The notes: generated by a model from the letters alone, not told the origin. A DNA stretch of 64,000 nt from Pseudomonas sp. 10S4 (GCF_034344865.1 NZ_CP133774.1:1302001-1366000), one strand, 5' to 3'. Shown: positions 9,762 through 18,868, counted from the first letter of the stretch. Numbers and translations are program-made.

Positions 9762-10334
9762 ATGAAGAACGTCAGCCCCAGCTACCTCAAGCATCACTTC
9801 CTGATCGCCATGCCGCACATGGCCGACCCGAACTTTGCGCACACCTTGACCTACATCGTCGAGCACACGGCCAATGGTGCCATGGGGCTGGTGGTCAACC
9901 GTCCGCAAGAACTGAACCTGGCCGATATCCTCGAGCAACTGCGCCCGGACATCGAGCCGCCGTTGCTCTGCCAGCATGTGCCGATCTTTATCGGCGGGCC
10001 GGTGCAGACTGATCGCGGGTTTGTCCTGCATCCCTCGGGGAAAACCTTTCAGGCCACCGTCGAACTCGACGGCGAACTGGCCCTGTCGACCTCCCAGGAT
10101 GTGCTGTTCGCCATCGCTGACGGCGTCGGCCCGGCGAAAAGTGTGATCACTCTCGGCTACGCGGGCTGGGAAGCCGGACAACTGGAGGCCGAACTGGCCG
10201 ACAACGCCTGGCTGACCTGCCCTTACGACGCCGACATCCTGTTCAACACCAGCAGCGAACTGCGCCTCGAAGCGGCGGCCAAGCACCTGGGTGTCAATCT
10301 CAGCCTGCTGACCAGCCAGGCGGGCCACGCCTGA
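9762..10334 (+). CDS. algH: YqgE/AlgH family protein
   Basis: A single-domain 190-residue YqgE/AlgH protein. The signature is visible as FLIAMPHMADPNFAHTLTYI followed by HTANGAMGLVVNRP, and later GYAGWEAGQLEAEL and ADNAWLTCP. The molecular role is unsettled; algH was named from an alginate regulatory phenotype in P. aeruginosa. The start is the ATG at 9762 (MKNVSPSYLKHHFL), which matches homologues. Its TGA overlaps the ruvX ATG by one base, so the two are translationally coupled. Confidence 0.93.
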   Translation: MKNVSPSYLKHHFLIAMPHMADPNFAHTLTYIVEHTANGAMGLVVNRPQELNLADILEQLRPDIEPPLLCQHVPIFIGGPVQTDRGFVLHPSGKTFQATVELDGELALSTSQDVLFAIADGVGPAKSVITLGYAGWEAGQLEAELADNAWLTCPYDADILFNTSSELRLEAAAKHLGVNLSLLTSQAGHA

Positions 10335-10771
10335 TGGCCCTGCGACTGATTTTGGGTTTCGACTACGGCACCAAACAGATCGGCGTAGCGGTCGGCCAGG
10401 TGATTACCGGCCAGGCCCGTGAGCTGTGCACCTTGAAGGCACAAAACGGTATTCCCGATTGGAATCAGGTCGAAGCCCTGATCAAGGAATGGAAGCCCGA
10501 CGCCGTGGTAGTCGGCCTGCCGCTGAACATGGACGGCACGCCAAGCGACATGTGCCTGCGGGCCGAGAAGTTCGCCCGCCGCCTCAACGGTCGTTACAAC
10601 TTGCCCTTCTATACCCACGACGAGCGTCTGACCACGTTCGAAGCCAAGGGCGAGCGGCGTGATCGTGGCGGCCAGAAAGGCAGTTACCGCGATAACCCGG
10701 TCGATGCCATCGCCGCCGCCCTGCTGCTGCAAGGCTGGCTCGACGAAAACACCGCACTGTTCGAATCCTGA
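10334..10771 (+). CDS. ruvX: RuvX/YqgF, RNase H-fold Holliday junction resolvase-like / pre-16S rRNA nuclease
   Basis: The 145-residue YqgF-family nuclease shows the first catalytic strand GFDYGTKQIGVAVG, the central VVGLPLNMDG segment, the YTHDERLTTFEA motif and the C-terminal acidic DNPVDAIAAALLLQ. In E. coli YqgF takes part in 16S rRNA 5' maturation; a Holliday-junction role was proposed on fold. It overlaps algH by one base, the common algH-ruvX pairing. Confidence 0.94.
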   Translation: MALRLILGFDYGTKQIGVAVGQVITGQARELCTLKAQNGIPDWNQVEALIKEWKPDAVVVGLPLNMDGTPSDMCLRAEKFARRLNGRYNLPFYTHDERLTTFEAKGERRDRGGQKGSYRDNPVDAIAAALLLQGWLDENTALFES

Positions 10772-10804
10772 AGAGCCGCCCCTGGCGACTCTCTATAGCT
10801 ACAA

Positions 10805-10838
10805 CCCGAGCCACCACTCAAGCATCACTCGGCTCGGG
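10805..10838 (+). promoter_or_regulatory. Hairpin in the pyrR leader
   Basis: CCCGAGCC (10805-10812) and GGCTCGGG (10831-10838) form a perfect 8-bp GC-rich stem with an 18-nt loop. It ends about 7 nt before the AAGGAG ribosome binding site of pyrR (10845-10850). No U-tract follows, so it is not a simple terminator. Its position suggests control of pyrR translation or message stability (inference). Confidence 0.5.
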
Positions 10839-10855
10839 CCCAAGAAGGAGCAACC

Positions 10856-11359
10856 ATGAGCCTGCCCAATCCCGTTGAACTGATCAGCCAGATGGCGACC
10901 CGGCTTGACGCCTACCTGGCCAAACGTGGCATCAGCGAACCGCGCTACATCGGTATTCGTACCGGCGGCGTCTGGGTCGCCCAGGCGTTGCTCGATGAAC
11001 TGGGCAGCGATTCGCCGCTCGGCACCCTGGACGTTTCCTTCTACCGCGACGACTTCAGCCAGAACGGCTTGCACCCGCAAGTGCGCCCTTCGGCCCTGCC
11101 GTTCGAGATCGAAGGCCAGCACCTGGTGCTGATCGACGACGTACTGATGAGCGGCCGGACCATCCGCGCCGCCATGAACGAACTGTTCGACTACGGCCGC
11201 CCGGCCAGCGTAACGCTGGTCTGCCTGCTGGACCTGGACGCCGGCGAGCTGCCGATCCGCCCGAACGTGGTGGGCGCGACCTTGTCGCTGGCCGCCCACG
11301 AGCGGGTGAAGCTGTCCGGCCCGGAGCTCAAGCTCGAACTGCAAGACCTTGCCCTTTAA
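10856..11359 (+). CDS. pyrR: PyrR, pyrimidine operon regulator / uracil phosphoribosyltransferase
   Basis: The 167-residue protein has the PRTase fold with the PRPP loop [17 protein letters not shown] at about residues 92-108. PyrR proteins bind UMP/UTP and RNA leaders of pyr genes and may have weak UPRTase activity. It is the first gene of pyrR-pyrB-pyrC', starting after a clear AAGGAG site. The leader hairpin at 10805-10838 is a candidate regulatory element. Confidence 0.94.
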   Translation: MSLPNPVELISQMATRLDAYLAKRGISEPRYIGIRTGGVWVAQALLDELGSDSPLGTLDVSFYRDDFSQNGLHPQVRPSALPFEIEGQHLVLIDDVLMSGRTIRAAMNELFDYGRPASVTLVCLLDLDAGELPIRPNVVGATLSLAAHERVKLSGPELKLELQDLAL

Positions 11360-11386
11360 TTCGCCCTATTGAGAGTCCCCCTCGCG

Positions 11387-12392
11387 ATGACGCCTCTAGA
11401 CACCAAGCGCCCGCTGCAGCTCAATGATCAGGGCCAGCTGCGCCACTTCCTCTCGCTCGACGGTTTGCGCCGCGAGCTGCTGACGGAAATCCTCGATACC
11501 GCCGACTCGTTCCTCGAAGTCGGCGCCCGGGCGGTAAAGAAGGTCCCGTTGCTGCGCGGCAAAACCGTGTGCAACGTGTTCTTCGAGAACTCCACCCGCA
11601 CCCGTACCACTTTCGAACTGGCGGCCCAGCGCCTGTCGGCGGACGTGATCACCCTGAACGTATCGACGTCGTCGGCGAGCAAGGGCGAAACCCTGCTCGA
11701 CACCCTGCGCAACCTCGAAGCCATGGCCGCCGACATGTTCGTCGTGCGTCACGGTGACTCCGGCGCGGCGCACTTCATCGCCGAACACGTGTGTCCGCAG
11801 GTGGCGATCATCAACGGCGGCGACGGCCGTCACGCCCACCCGACGCAGGGCATGCTCGACATGCTCACCATCCGTCGGCACAAGGGCGGCTTCGAAAACC
11901 TCTCGGTGGCCATCGTCGGCGACATCCTGCACTCGCGGGTCGCGCGCTCCAACATGCTCGCTGCTGAAAACCCTCGGTTGCCCGGACATCCGCGTGATCG
12001 CGCCGAAAACCCTACTGCCGATCGGCATCGAGCAATACGGCGTGAAGGTCTACACCGACTTGACCGAAGGCCTGAAAGACGTCGACGTGGTGATCATGCT
12101 GCGCTTGCAGCGTGAACGCATGACCGGCGGCCTGCTGCCGAGCGAAGGCGAATTCTACCGCCTGTTCGGGCTGACCACCGCGCGCCTGGCCGGCGCAAAA
12201 CCGGATTGCATCGTCATGCACCCGGGGCCGATCAACCGCGGAGTGGAGATTGAGTCGGCAGTGGCCGACGGCCCGCACTCGGTGATCCTCAACCAGGTTA
12301 CCTACGGTATTGCGATTCGTATGGCCGTGCTGTCCATGGCCATGAGCGGGCAGACTGCGCAACGTCAATTCGAGCAGGAGAAAGCCCAGTGA
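11387..12392 (+). pseudogene. pyrB: PyrB, aspartate carbamoyltransferase catalytic subunit, broken by a 1-base insertion
   Basis: This enzyme makes carbamoyl-aspartate, the committed step of pyrimidine synthesis. The first part is read from ATG 11387 ([14 protein letters not shown]) and shows the carbamoyl-phosphate motif [11 protein letters not shown] and the [12 protein letters not shown] motif. After SNMLA the frame must move by one to continue as [20 protein letters not shown] and run to [12 protein letters not shown] and the stop at 12392. Removing one base in the GCTGCTG at 11960-11966 (probably T11962) restores a normal 334-residue protein. Whether this is a sequencing error or a real mutation cannot be told here. 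Its end overlaps the GTG of pyrC', and in Pseudomonas the two products form one dodecameric ATCase. Confidence 0.9.
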
Positions 12393-13660
12393 AGCTCAGC
12401 ATTCTCGGCGCCCGCGTCATCGATCCAACCTCGGGGCTGGATAAAGTTACCGACATTCATATCGAAGCCTGCAAGATCGTCGCCCTTGGTGCTGCGCCGG
12501 CCGGTTTTGTCCCGGTCGAGACCATCGACGCCAAAGGCCTGGTGGCCGCACCTGGACTGGTTGACCTGAACGTCGCCCTGCGCGAGCCGGGTTACAGTCG
12601 CAAAGGCTCGATTGCCAGCGAAACCCGCGCCGCTGCGGCCGGTGGCGTGACCAGCCTATGCTGCCCGCCAAAAACCAAACCGGTGCTGGACACTTCGGCC
12701 GTGGCCGAATTGATCCTCGACCGCGCCCGCGAGGCCGGCAACACCAAAGTCTTCCCGATTGGCGCCCTGAGCAAAGGCCTGGACGGCGAACAGCTGGCCG
12801 AGCTGGTCGCCTTGCGCGATGCCGGCTGCGTGGCCTTCGGCAACGGTCTGGAGAGCTTCCGCAACACCCGCACCCTGTGCCGGGCGCTGGAATACGCGGC
12901 GACGTTCGACCTGACAGTGATTTTCAACTCGCAGGATCATGACCTGGCCGAAGATGGCTTGGCCCACGAAGGCCCGACCGCCAGTTTCCTTGGTTTGCCG
13001 GGCATTCCGGAAACCGCCGAAACCGTGGCCCTGGCCCGGGATCTGTTGCTGGTCGAGCAAAGCGGCGTGCGTGCGCACTTCAGCCAGCTCACCAGCGCTC
13101 GCGGCGTGGCCCTGATCGCCCAGGCCCAGGCCCGCGGACTACCGGTGACCGCCGATGTGGCGCTGTATCAACTGATCCTGACTGACGAAGCGCTGATCGA
13201 TTTCAACAGCCTCTATCACGTCCAGCCGCCGCTGCGCACCCGCGCCGACCGTGATGGTCTGCGTGCGGCGGTGAAGTCCGGGGTGGTTTCGGCCATCTCC
13301 AGCCATCACCAACCTCACGAGCGCGACGCCAAACTGGCGCCGTTCGGTGCCACCGAGCCGGGCATCAGCAGCGTTGAACTGCTGCTACCGCTGGCGATGA
13401 CGTTGGTGGAGGACGGTTTGCTCGATCTGCCGACACTGTTGACCCGTCTCAGTGCCGGACCTGCCAAGGCCTTGCGCCTGCCGGCGGGTAAATTGACCGT
13501 CGGTGGGGCGGCGGACATCGTGCTGTTCGACCCGGCGGCTTCGACCGTGGCCGGCGAAACCTGGCTGTCCAAGGGTGAAAATTGCCCGTTTATTGGCCAC
13601 AGCCTGCCGAGTGTGGTGCGTTACACCTTGGTGGATGGACGGATTAGCCACCAGGTTTAA
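12389..13660 (+). CDS. pyrC': PyrC' (PyrX), dihydroorotase-like non-catalytic subunit of ATCase
   Basis: A 423-residue protein of the dihydroorotase family that lacks the catalytic metal site. Active enzymes have a D-x-H-x-H motif, but here the segment reads [13 protein letters not shown], so both histidines are replaced by Asn and Ala. In P. aeruginosa and P. putida such PyrC' proteins give structural support to PyrB. It starts with GTG inside the pyrB stop (GTGA), indicating tight coupling. A separate active dihydroorotase gene would be expected elsewhere in the genome. Confidence 0.92.
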   Translation: MKLSILGARVIDPTSGLDKVTDIHIEACKIVALGAAPAGFVPVETIDAKGLVAAPGLVDLNVALREPGYSRKGSIASETRAAAAGGVTSLCCPPKTKPVLDTSAVAELILDRAREAGNTKVFPIGALSKGLDGEQLAELVALRDAGCVAFGNGLESFRNTRTLCRALEYAATFDLTVIFNSQDHDLAEDGLAHEGPTASFLGLPGIPETAETVALARDLLLVEQSGVRAHFSQLTSARGVALIAQAQARGLPVTADVALYQLILTDEALIDFNSLYHVQPPLRTRADRDGLRAAVKSGVVSAISSHHQPHERDAKLAPFGATEPGISSVELLLPLAMTLVEDGLLDLPTLLTRLSAGPAKALRLPAGKLTVGGAADIVLFDPAASTVAGETWLSKGENCPFIGHSLPSVVRYTLVDGRISHQV

Positions 13661-13678
13661 GACCGCGCCGCTCCCATC

Positions 13679-13740
13679 GCGAGCTGGCTCGCTCCCACAT
13701 TGGAATGCGTTCCCCTGTGGGAGCGAGCCTGCTCGCGATG
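13679..13740. repeat. REP inverted pair after pyrC'
   Basis: ATCGCGAGCTGGCTCGCTCCCACA is followed by a short spacer and TGTGGGAGCGAGCCTGCTCGCGAT. It lies between the convergent ends of pyrC' and the TM2-domain gene. Confidence 0.85.
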
Positions 13741-13742
13741 AC

Positions 13743-14174
13743 TTACTGGAAGGCGCCGCGACTCTGTGCGTTACGCACCGACACTTGGTCGTTCAGTGTC
13801 CAGAAGTCATACAGCACTCCCACGAAGAACAACCCGCCCGTCACCAGGTACAGCAACCCGCTGATCCACTTCCCTTGATACATCCGGTGCACGCCGAATA
13901 CCCCAAGAAACGCCAGCAGAATCCACGCAACGTTGTATTCGATGGGCCCGGCGGTAAACCGCAGGTCGGCTTCCCGGTCCATGGCCGGAATCAGAAACAG
14001 GTCGATCAGCCAACCGATGCCCAGCAAACCAAACGTGAAGAACCAGATCGTCCCGGTCACCGGCTTGCCGTAATAGAAGCGGTGAGCCCCGGTAAAACCG
14101 AAAATCCAAAGCAGGTATCCGATCACTTTGCTGTGGGTGTCTTGCTGCGCCGCAGACTGTTGATAGGTGTTCAT
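13743..14174 (-). CDS. TM2 domain-containing membrane protein
   Basis: The 143-residue protein contains a TM2-type unit (IGYLLWIFGFTGAHRFYYGK, about 18-37, with the typical G-x-H-R-F-Y-x-G) and hydrophobic segments. A second similar G-V-H-R-M-Y-x-G-K element lies at about 99-106. Four membrane helices are likely. TM2 proteins have no agreed biochemical role in bacteria. It stands alone on the minus strand between pyrC' and the NlpC gene. The 250 bp upstream to the NlpC start contain no other gene that I can support. Confidence 0.8.
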   Translation of the reverse strand: MNTYQQSAAQQDTHSKVIGYLLWIFGFTGAHRFYYGKPVTGTIWFFTFGLLGIGWLIDLFLIPAMDREADLRFTAGPIEYNVAWILLAFLGVFGVHRMYQGKWISGLLYLVTGGLFFVGVLYDFWTLNDQVSVRNAQSRGAFQ

Positions 14175-14424
14175 GAAGGACCTCGATTCACACGATAGAT
14201 AAATATTGTTGAATTCTTTGTGACTTTTTTACAGGCGTCCGACGTATGGCAAATGCTACCTTCACTCCCGTCAAAGCCTTATACCACCTGACCTCTGTCA
14301 GACAATCGCGTCAATCTACCGCTTATTTGGTTCCGTTGACCCCCAGGTCCAATCGACCAACGGACTCGGAAGGGCCAAAAAAGCTGTTATAAAGTTGCGC
14401 GCTAACCCATATGAGCCTTGCCTA

Positions 14425-15045
14425 ATGCGTCCATTTTTCAAGACATGGCTAACCATTTGCCTATTAATGCCACTGGCCGCCCACGCCACCAATCGTGAGC
14501 AACGTCTTCCTAACGTTAATGGTTACACCCCTAAATCCCATGTTTCTGCTCCTACGAGCAAAAACAAACAAACTGCAAAACATTCCACCCACCTGGCCAC
14601 TGCCAACAGCAAGCTGGTTCCGCCGATGGCGAACAAGCAAAGCAGCAACGTGTTGAGCCGTGCCGTGAATGTCCTCGGCACTCCTTATCGTTGGGGCGGC
14701 AGCAGCCCAAGTAAAGGGTTCGACTGCAGTGGTTTGGTGAAATATGCGTTTAACGACGCTACCTTCGACCTGCCACGGACCTCCAACGCCATGGCCAGCG
14801 GTCATGGGCAGAAAGTCGAACGCAAGGATCTGAAGCCGGGCGATCTGATTTTCTTCAATATCAAGAGCCGTAAGGTCAATCACGTTGCCATCTACCTGGG
14901 CAACGACCGCTTCATCCACGCACCGCGCCGTGGCAAGGCGGTGTCCATCGATACGCTGAAGAAACCGTACTGGGAAAGCCACTACGTGGTAGCCAAGCGG
15001 GTTTTGCCGAAAGAACCGCATCAGATGCGCGTCGTCCAGCGCTGA
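14425..15045 (+). CDS. Secreted NlpC/P60-family peptidoglycan hydrolase
   Basis: From ATG 14425 the product has 206 residues. A signal peptide (MRPFFKTWLTICLLMPLAAHA, cleaved after residue 21) precedes a basic low-complexity linker and a C-terminal NlpC/P60 (C40) domain. The catalytic cysteine is in GFDCSGLVKYAF, the histidine in NHVAIYLGNDRF, and the third polar position in FIHAPRRGK. Such enzymes cut D-gamma-Glu-meso-DAP bonds in wall peptides. An upstream in-frame ATG (14395) would spoil the signal peptide. It is a single gene convergent with pilT. Confidence 0.88.
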   Translation: MRPFFKTWLTICLLMPLAAHATNREQRLPNVNGYTPKSHVSAPTSKNKQTAKHSTHLATANSKLVPPMANKQSSNVLSRAVNVLGTPYRWGGSSPSKGFDCSGLVKYAFNDATFDLPRTSNAMASGHGQKVERKDLKPGDLIFFNIKSRKVNHVAIYLGNDRFIHAPRRGKAVSIDTLKKPYWESHYVVAKRVLPKEPHQMRVVQR

Positions 15046-15059
15046 TATAAAGCAAGATC

Positions 15060-15139
15060 AAAAGATCGCAGCCTTTGGCAGCTCCTACACAGGGATTCGC
15101 GTTTCCCTGTAGGAGCTGCCGAAGGCTGCGATCTTTTGC
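15060..15139. repeat. Palindrome of the GTAGGAGCTGCC/CTGCGATCTTTT type
   Basis: AAAGATCGCAGCCTTTGGCAGCTCCTAC and its near-perfect inverse complement flank a spacer. This is a second repeat class, distinct from the GTGGGAGCG REP. Related copies occur at 25247-25325 (paired) and 44104-44138 (single). It lies between the convergent ends of the NlpC gene and pilT, so it may double as a terminator. Confidence 0.8.
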
Positions 15140-15147
15140 TTTAGGGG

Positions 15148-16182
15148 CTAAAAATTATCCGGCGACCGCGCCTTCTCCCGCGCATGCTCGCGGCTGATCA
15201 AGCCCTTGGTCACCAACTCCTTCAGGCACATATCCAGCGTCTGCATCCCCAGGTTGCCCCCGGTCTGAATCGACGAGTACATCTGCGCCACCTTGTCCTC
15301 GCGGATCAGGTTACGGATCGCCGACGTGCCGAGCATGATCTCGTGTGCCGCGATCCGCCCGCCGCCGATCTTCTTGACCAGTGTCTGGGACACCACCGCC
15401 AGCAATGACTCGGACAACATCGAGCGCACCATCGACTTCTCGTCCCCCGGAAACACGTCAACCACCCGGTCGATGGTTTTCGCCGCCGACGTGGTGTGCA
15501 GCGTGCCAAACACCAGGTGACCGGTCTCGGCCGCGGTTAGGGCCAGGCGAATAGTCTCCAGATCGCGCATCTCCCCGACCAGAATCACATCCGGGTCTTC
15601 GCGCAGGGCCGAGCGCAGTGCGGTGGCGAAGCTTCGGGTATCGCGGTGGACTTCGCGCTGGTTGATCAGGCATTTGCGCGATTCATGGACGAACTCGATC
15701 GGGTCTTCGATGGTGAGTATGTGGTGATGGCGATGGTTGTTCAGGTAATCAATCATCGCCGCCAGGGTGGTGGACTTGCCGGAACCGGTCGGGCCGGTCA
15801 CCAGCACCAGGCCACGGGGCGCTTCGGTAATCTTGCGAAACACATCTCCCATGCCAAGGTCATCCATGCTCAGGACCTTGGACGGGATGGTCCGGAACAC
15901 CGCACCGGCGCCGCGGTTCTGGTTGAACGCGTTAACTCGAAAGCGCGCCACGCCTGGCACTTCAAAGGAGAAGTCGGTTTCCAGGTGCTTCTCGAAGTCC
16001 ACCCGCTGGGTGTCGTTCATGATGTCGTAGATCAGCTCGTGCACCTGTTTGTGGTCCAGGGCCGGCAGGTTGATGCGCCGCACGTCGCCGTCGACGCGAA
16101 TCATCGGTGGCAGGCCGGCAGACAGGTGCAAGTCGGACGCGCCCTGTTTCGCGCTGAATGCCAGCAGCTCAGTGATATCCAT
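15148..16182 (-). CDS. pilT: PilT, type IV pilus retraction ATPase
   Basis: A 344-residue hexameric secretion-type ATPase that powers pilus retraction. The Walker A is GPTGSGKSTTLAAM (about 131-144). The Asp box, Walker B (DPDVILVGEMRDLETI) and His box (TGHLVFGTLHTTSA) are intact, as is the AIRNLI motif near the C-terminus. The start at 16182 (MDITELLAFS) is preceded by GAGGAG; an upstream ATG at 16194 adds four residues. It is divergent from yggS. In P. aeruginosa pilU follows pilT directly, but no pilU is present here. Confidence 0.96.
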   Translation of the reverse strand: MDITELLAFSAKQGASDLHLSAGLPPMIRVDGDVRRINLPALDHKQVHELIYDIMNDTQRVDFEKHLETDFSFEVPGVARFRVNAFNQNRGAGAVFRTIPSKVLSMDDLGMGDVFRKITEAPRGLVLVTGPTGSGKSTTLAAMIDYLNNHRHHHILTIEDPIEFVHESRKCLINQREVHRDTRSFATALRSALREDPDVILVGEMRDLETIRLALTAAETGHLVFGTLHTTSAAKTIDRVVDVFPGDEKSMVRSMLSESLLAVVSQTLVKKIGGGRIAAHEIMLGTSAIRNLIREDKVAQMYSSIQTGGNLGMQTLDMCLKELVTKGLISREHAREKARSPDNF

Positions 16183-16238
16183 AGCGCTCCTCAATTCCAG
16201 TAGAATGCCGCGAACCTTCAGACCAGCGGCGCCTCTTG

Positions 16239-16934
16239 ATGTCCACGATAGCAGACAACATTCTCCAGGTTAGTTCGCGCATACACGCAGCAACACTCGC
16301 CGCCCAGCGCGACGAGCACAGCGTCCAGCTACTGGCCGTGAGCAAGACCAAGCCTGCCGAGGCCCTGCGTGAAGCCCACGCCGCCGGGATCCGCGACTTT
16401 GGCGAGAACTATCTGCAGGAAGCCCTCGGCAAACAGCTCGAATTGGCCGACCTGCCCTTGATCTGGCACTTCATCGGCCCCATTCAATCGAACAAGACTC
16501 GCGCTATCGCCGAGCACTTCGCTTGGGTGCATTCCGTGGATCGTTTGAAAATCGCACAACGCCTGTCCGAACAACGTCCTGCCGATCTGCCCCCGCTGAA
16601 CATCTGCATCCAGGTCAACGTCAGCGGTGAAGACAGCAAGTCCGGCTGCACCCCGGCCGACCTGCCGGCCCTGGCCAATGCCATCAGCGCCTTGCCGCGC
16701 CTTAAGCTACGCGGGTTGATGGCGATCCCTGAGCCGACTGAAGATCGCGCCGCCCAGGACGCCGCTTTTGCTGCCGTGCAAAGCCTGCAAGCCAGCCTCA
16801 ATCTGCCGCTCGACACACTTTCCATGGGCATGAGCCACGACCTTGAGTCAGCCATCGCCCAAGGCGCCACTTGGGTCCGCATCGGTACGGCCCTGTTTGG
16901 CGCCCGTGATTACAGTCAACCGAACAATGGCTGA
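16239..16934 (+). CDS. yggS: YggS/PLPBP, pyridoxal phosphate homeostasis protein
   Basis: The 231-residue protein has an alanine-racemase-like barrel. The PLP lysine is in LLAVSKTKP (about 30-38). Other signatures are GIRDFGENYLQEA, WHFIGPIQSNKTR, LRGLMAIPEP and SMGMSHDLESAIAQGATWVRIGTALFG, split over the barrel. It buffers free PLP and affects vitamin B6 and amino-acid pools. The ATG at 16239 is used in preference to the adjacent TTG. It begins a plus-strand run yggS-proC-yggT-yggU, a classic conserved cluster. Confidence 0.95.
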   Translation: MSTIADNILQVSSRIHAATLAAQRDEHSVQLLAVSKTKPAEALREAHAAGIRDFGENYLQEALGKQLELADLPLIWHFIGPIQSNKTRAIAEHFAWVHSVDRLKIAQRLSEQRPADLPPLNICIQVNVSGEDSKSGCTPADLPALANAISALPRLKLRGLMAIPEPTEDRAAQDAAFAAVQSLQASLNLPLDTLSMGMSHDLESAIAQGATWVRIGTALFGARDYSQPNNG

Positions 16935-16958
16935 CTTCTCTCTTGATAAGGACCTGAC

Positions 16959-17777
16959 ATGAGCAAGACTCGTATTGCCTTTATCGGTGCCGGCAACATG
17001 GCCGCCAGCCTGATCGGTGGCCTGCGCGCCAAGGGTCTGGACGCGGCCCACATCCGCGCCAGCGATCCCGGCGCTGAAACCCGTGCTCGCGTGAACGCTG
17101 AACACGGCATCGAAGTATTCGCCGACAACGCCGACGCGATTCAAGACGCCGACGTGGTCGTACTGGCGGTCAAACCCCAGGCGATGAAAGCCGTGTGCGA
17201 AGCGATTCGCCCAAGCCTCAAGCCGAATCAACTGGTGGTGTCCATCGCCGCCGGCATCACCTGTGCCAGCATGACCAACTGGCTCGGCGCCCAGCCGATC
17301 GTGCGCTGCATGCCCAACACCCCGGCGCTGCTGCGTCAGGGCGTGAGCGGTTTGTACGCCACCGCCGAGGTGAACGCCGAACAACGCCAACAGGCGCAAG
17401 AGCTGCTGTCCGCCGTCGGCATCGCGCTGTGGCTGGACGAAGAGCAGCAACTGGACGCGGTGACCGCTGTTTCCGGTTCGGGCCCTGCGTACTTCTTCCT
17501 GTTGATCGAAGCGATGACCGCCGCGGGCGTGAAACTCGGCCTGCCGGCAGACATCGCCGCACAACTGACCCTGCAAACCGCACTGGGCGCCGCCCACATG
17601 GCGGTCGCCAGTGACGTGGACGCAGCAGAACTGCGTCGCCGCGTGACTTCGCCGGCCGGCACCACGGAAGCGGCCATCAAGTCGTTCCAGGCCGGGGGCT
17701 TCGAAGCCCTGGTCGAAAAAGCACTCGGCGCCGCCGCCCACCGCTCAGCCGAGATGGCCGAGCAACTGGGTCGCTAA
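16959..17777 (+). CDS. proC: ProC, pyrroline-5-carboxylate reductase
   Basis: The 272-residue NAD(P)H-dependent enzyme performs the last step of proline synthesis. The N-terminal Rossmann loop is FIGAGNMAASLIGGL (about 8-22). The C-terminal dimer domain contains the family signature SGSGPAYFFLLIEAM and SPAGTTEAAI. It is 24 nt downstream of yggS and 21 nt upstream of yggT, so probably co-transcribed. Confidence 0.97.
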   Translation: MSKTRIAFIGAGNMAASLIGGLRAKGLDAAHIRASDPGAETRARVNAEHGIEVFADNADAIQDADVVVLAVKPQAMKAVCEAIRPSLKPNQLVVSIAAGITCASMTNWLGAQPIVRCMPNTPALLRQGVSGLYATAEVNAEQRQQAQELLSAVGIALWLDEEQQLDAVTAVSGSGPAYFFLLIEAMTAAGVKLGLPADIAAQLTLQTALGAAHMAVASDVDAAELRRRVTSPAGTTEAAIKSFQAGGFEALVEKALGAAAHRSAEMAEQLGR

Positions 17778-17798
17778 TCAGCTCTTACAAAGGAATCA

Positions 17799-18389
17799 AT
17801 GATGCTTGGACTCAATGACGCTGCCATTTTTGTAATTAAAACCCTGGGCAGCCTGTACCTGCTGATCGTGCTGATGCGCTTTATCCTGCAACTGGTTCGG
17901 GCGAATTTCTACAACCCGCTCTGCCAGTTCATCGTCAAAGCCACTCAACCGTTGCTCAAGCCTCTGCGCCGAGTCATCCCGAGCATGTTCGGGCTGGACA
18001 TGTCGTCACTGGTATTGGCGCTGATCATTCAGATGGCGCTGATCGCGGTCATCCTGACGCTCAAGGGCTTCCAGGTCGACTGGCTGTTTTTGATCCCTTG
18101 GGCTCTGATCGCTCTCTTCGCGCTGTTTTTGAACATTCTGTTCTACGCGATGATCATCAGCGTGATTCTGTCTTGGGTCGCACCGGGCAGCCACAATCCG
18201 GGCGCCGAACTGGTTGCTCAGATCACTGAACCGGTACTCGCTCCATTCCGCCGGATTCTTCCGAGCCTGGGCGGCCTCGACATCTCGCCGATCTTCGCGT
18301 TTATCCTGATCCAGTTGCTGCAAAGCTGGGTGATCCCGCGCCTGGCTTACTTCGCCTTCATGCCGCAGGGCCTGCTCGGGCTGATCTGA
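17799..18389 (+). CDS. yggT: YggT family integral membrane protein
   Basis: The 196-residue protein consists of two YggT repeats. Each has a hydrophobic hairpin with an R/P-rich loop (FYNPLCQFIVKATQPLLKPL near 36-55 and a related TEPVLAPFRRILPSLGG near 144-160). It is a small membrane protein of uncertain function, with suggested roles in osmotic tolerance or membrane protein assembly in relatives. A clear AAAGGA precedes the start. Its TGA overlaps the next ATG by one base. Confidence 0.9.
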   Translation: MMLGLNDAAIFVIKTLGSLYLLIVLMRFILQLVRANFYNPLCQFIVKATQPLLKPLRRVIPSMFGLDMSSLVLALIIQMALIAVILTLKGFQVDWLFLIPWALIALFALFLNILFYAMIISVILSWVAPGSHNPGAELVAQITEPVLAPFRRILPSLGGLDISPIFAFILIQLLQSWVIPRLAYFAFMPQGLLGLI

Positions 18390-18685
18390 TGAGCTACTTT
18401 CGCTGGGACGGTGATGATCTGATTCTGGAGTGTCACCTGCAACCGGCGGCCCGCGGCGATGATTTCTGCGGGCTACACGGCGATAGATTGAAGATCCGCC
18501 TGACCGCGCCGCCCGTTGAGGGCAAGGCCAATGCGTACTTGATGGCGTTTTTGGCCAAGGCGTTCGGGGTTTCCAAGAGCCAGGTGAGCTTGCTCAGCGG
18601 CGAGTTGAACCGGCAGAAACGAGTGCGGATTTGTTCGCCGAAGAAGCTGCCGGAGTTGCCGGACCTGGTGCGTCCGGCAGGTTGA
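18389..18685 (+). CDS. yggU: YggU/DUF167 family protein
   Basis: The 98-residue DUF167 protein carries the family signature KIRLTAPPVEGKANAYLMAF (about 31-50) and a following SGELNRQKRVRI. The fold is known from E. coli YggU, but no function is established. It is translationally coupled to yggT and ends the yggS-proC-yggT-yggU run, with a REP pair after it. Confidence 0.92.
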   Translation: MSYFRWDGDDLILECHLQPAARGDDFCGLHGDRLKIRLTAPPVEGKANAYLMAFLAKAFGVSKSQVSLLSGELNRQKRVRICSPKKLPELPDLVRPAG

Positions 18686-18700
18686 CCGCGTCATCGTTCT

Positions 18701-18766
18701 TCGCGGGCAAGCCACGCTCCCACAGGGGTACGCATTCCAATGTGGGAGCGTGGCTTGCCCGCGATG
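18701..18766. repeat. REP inverted pair after yggU
   Basis: TCGCGGGCAAGCCACGCTCCCACA faces TGTGGGAGCGTGGCTTGCCCGCGA, a REP variant (GCGTGGCTTGCCCGCG) also found at 41776-41870. It sits between yggU and metX. Confidence 0.85.
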
Positions 18767-18868
18767 GCCGCACCACGGTTTAACTGAATGAAATCAGGCC
18801 CGGCCTTTGCTTGCCGCTAGCCACACTGGTCTTTAGACTTACGCCTCATTTCAACGAGAGCAGGGTCG

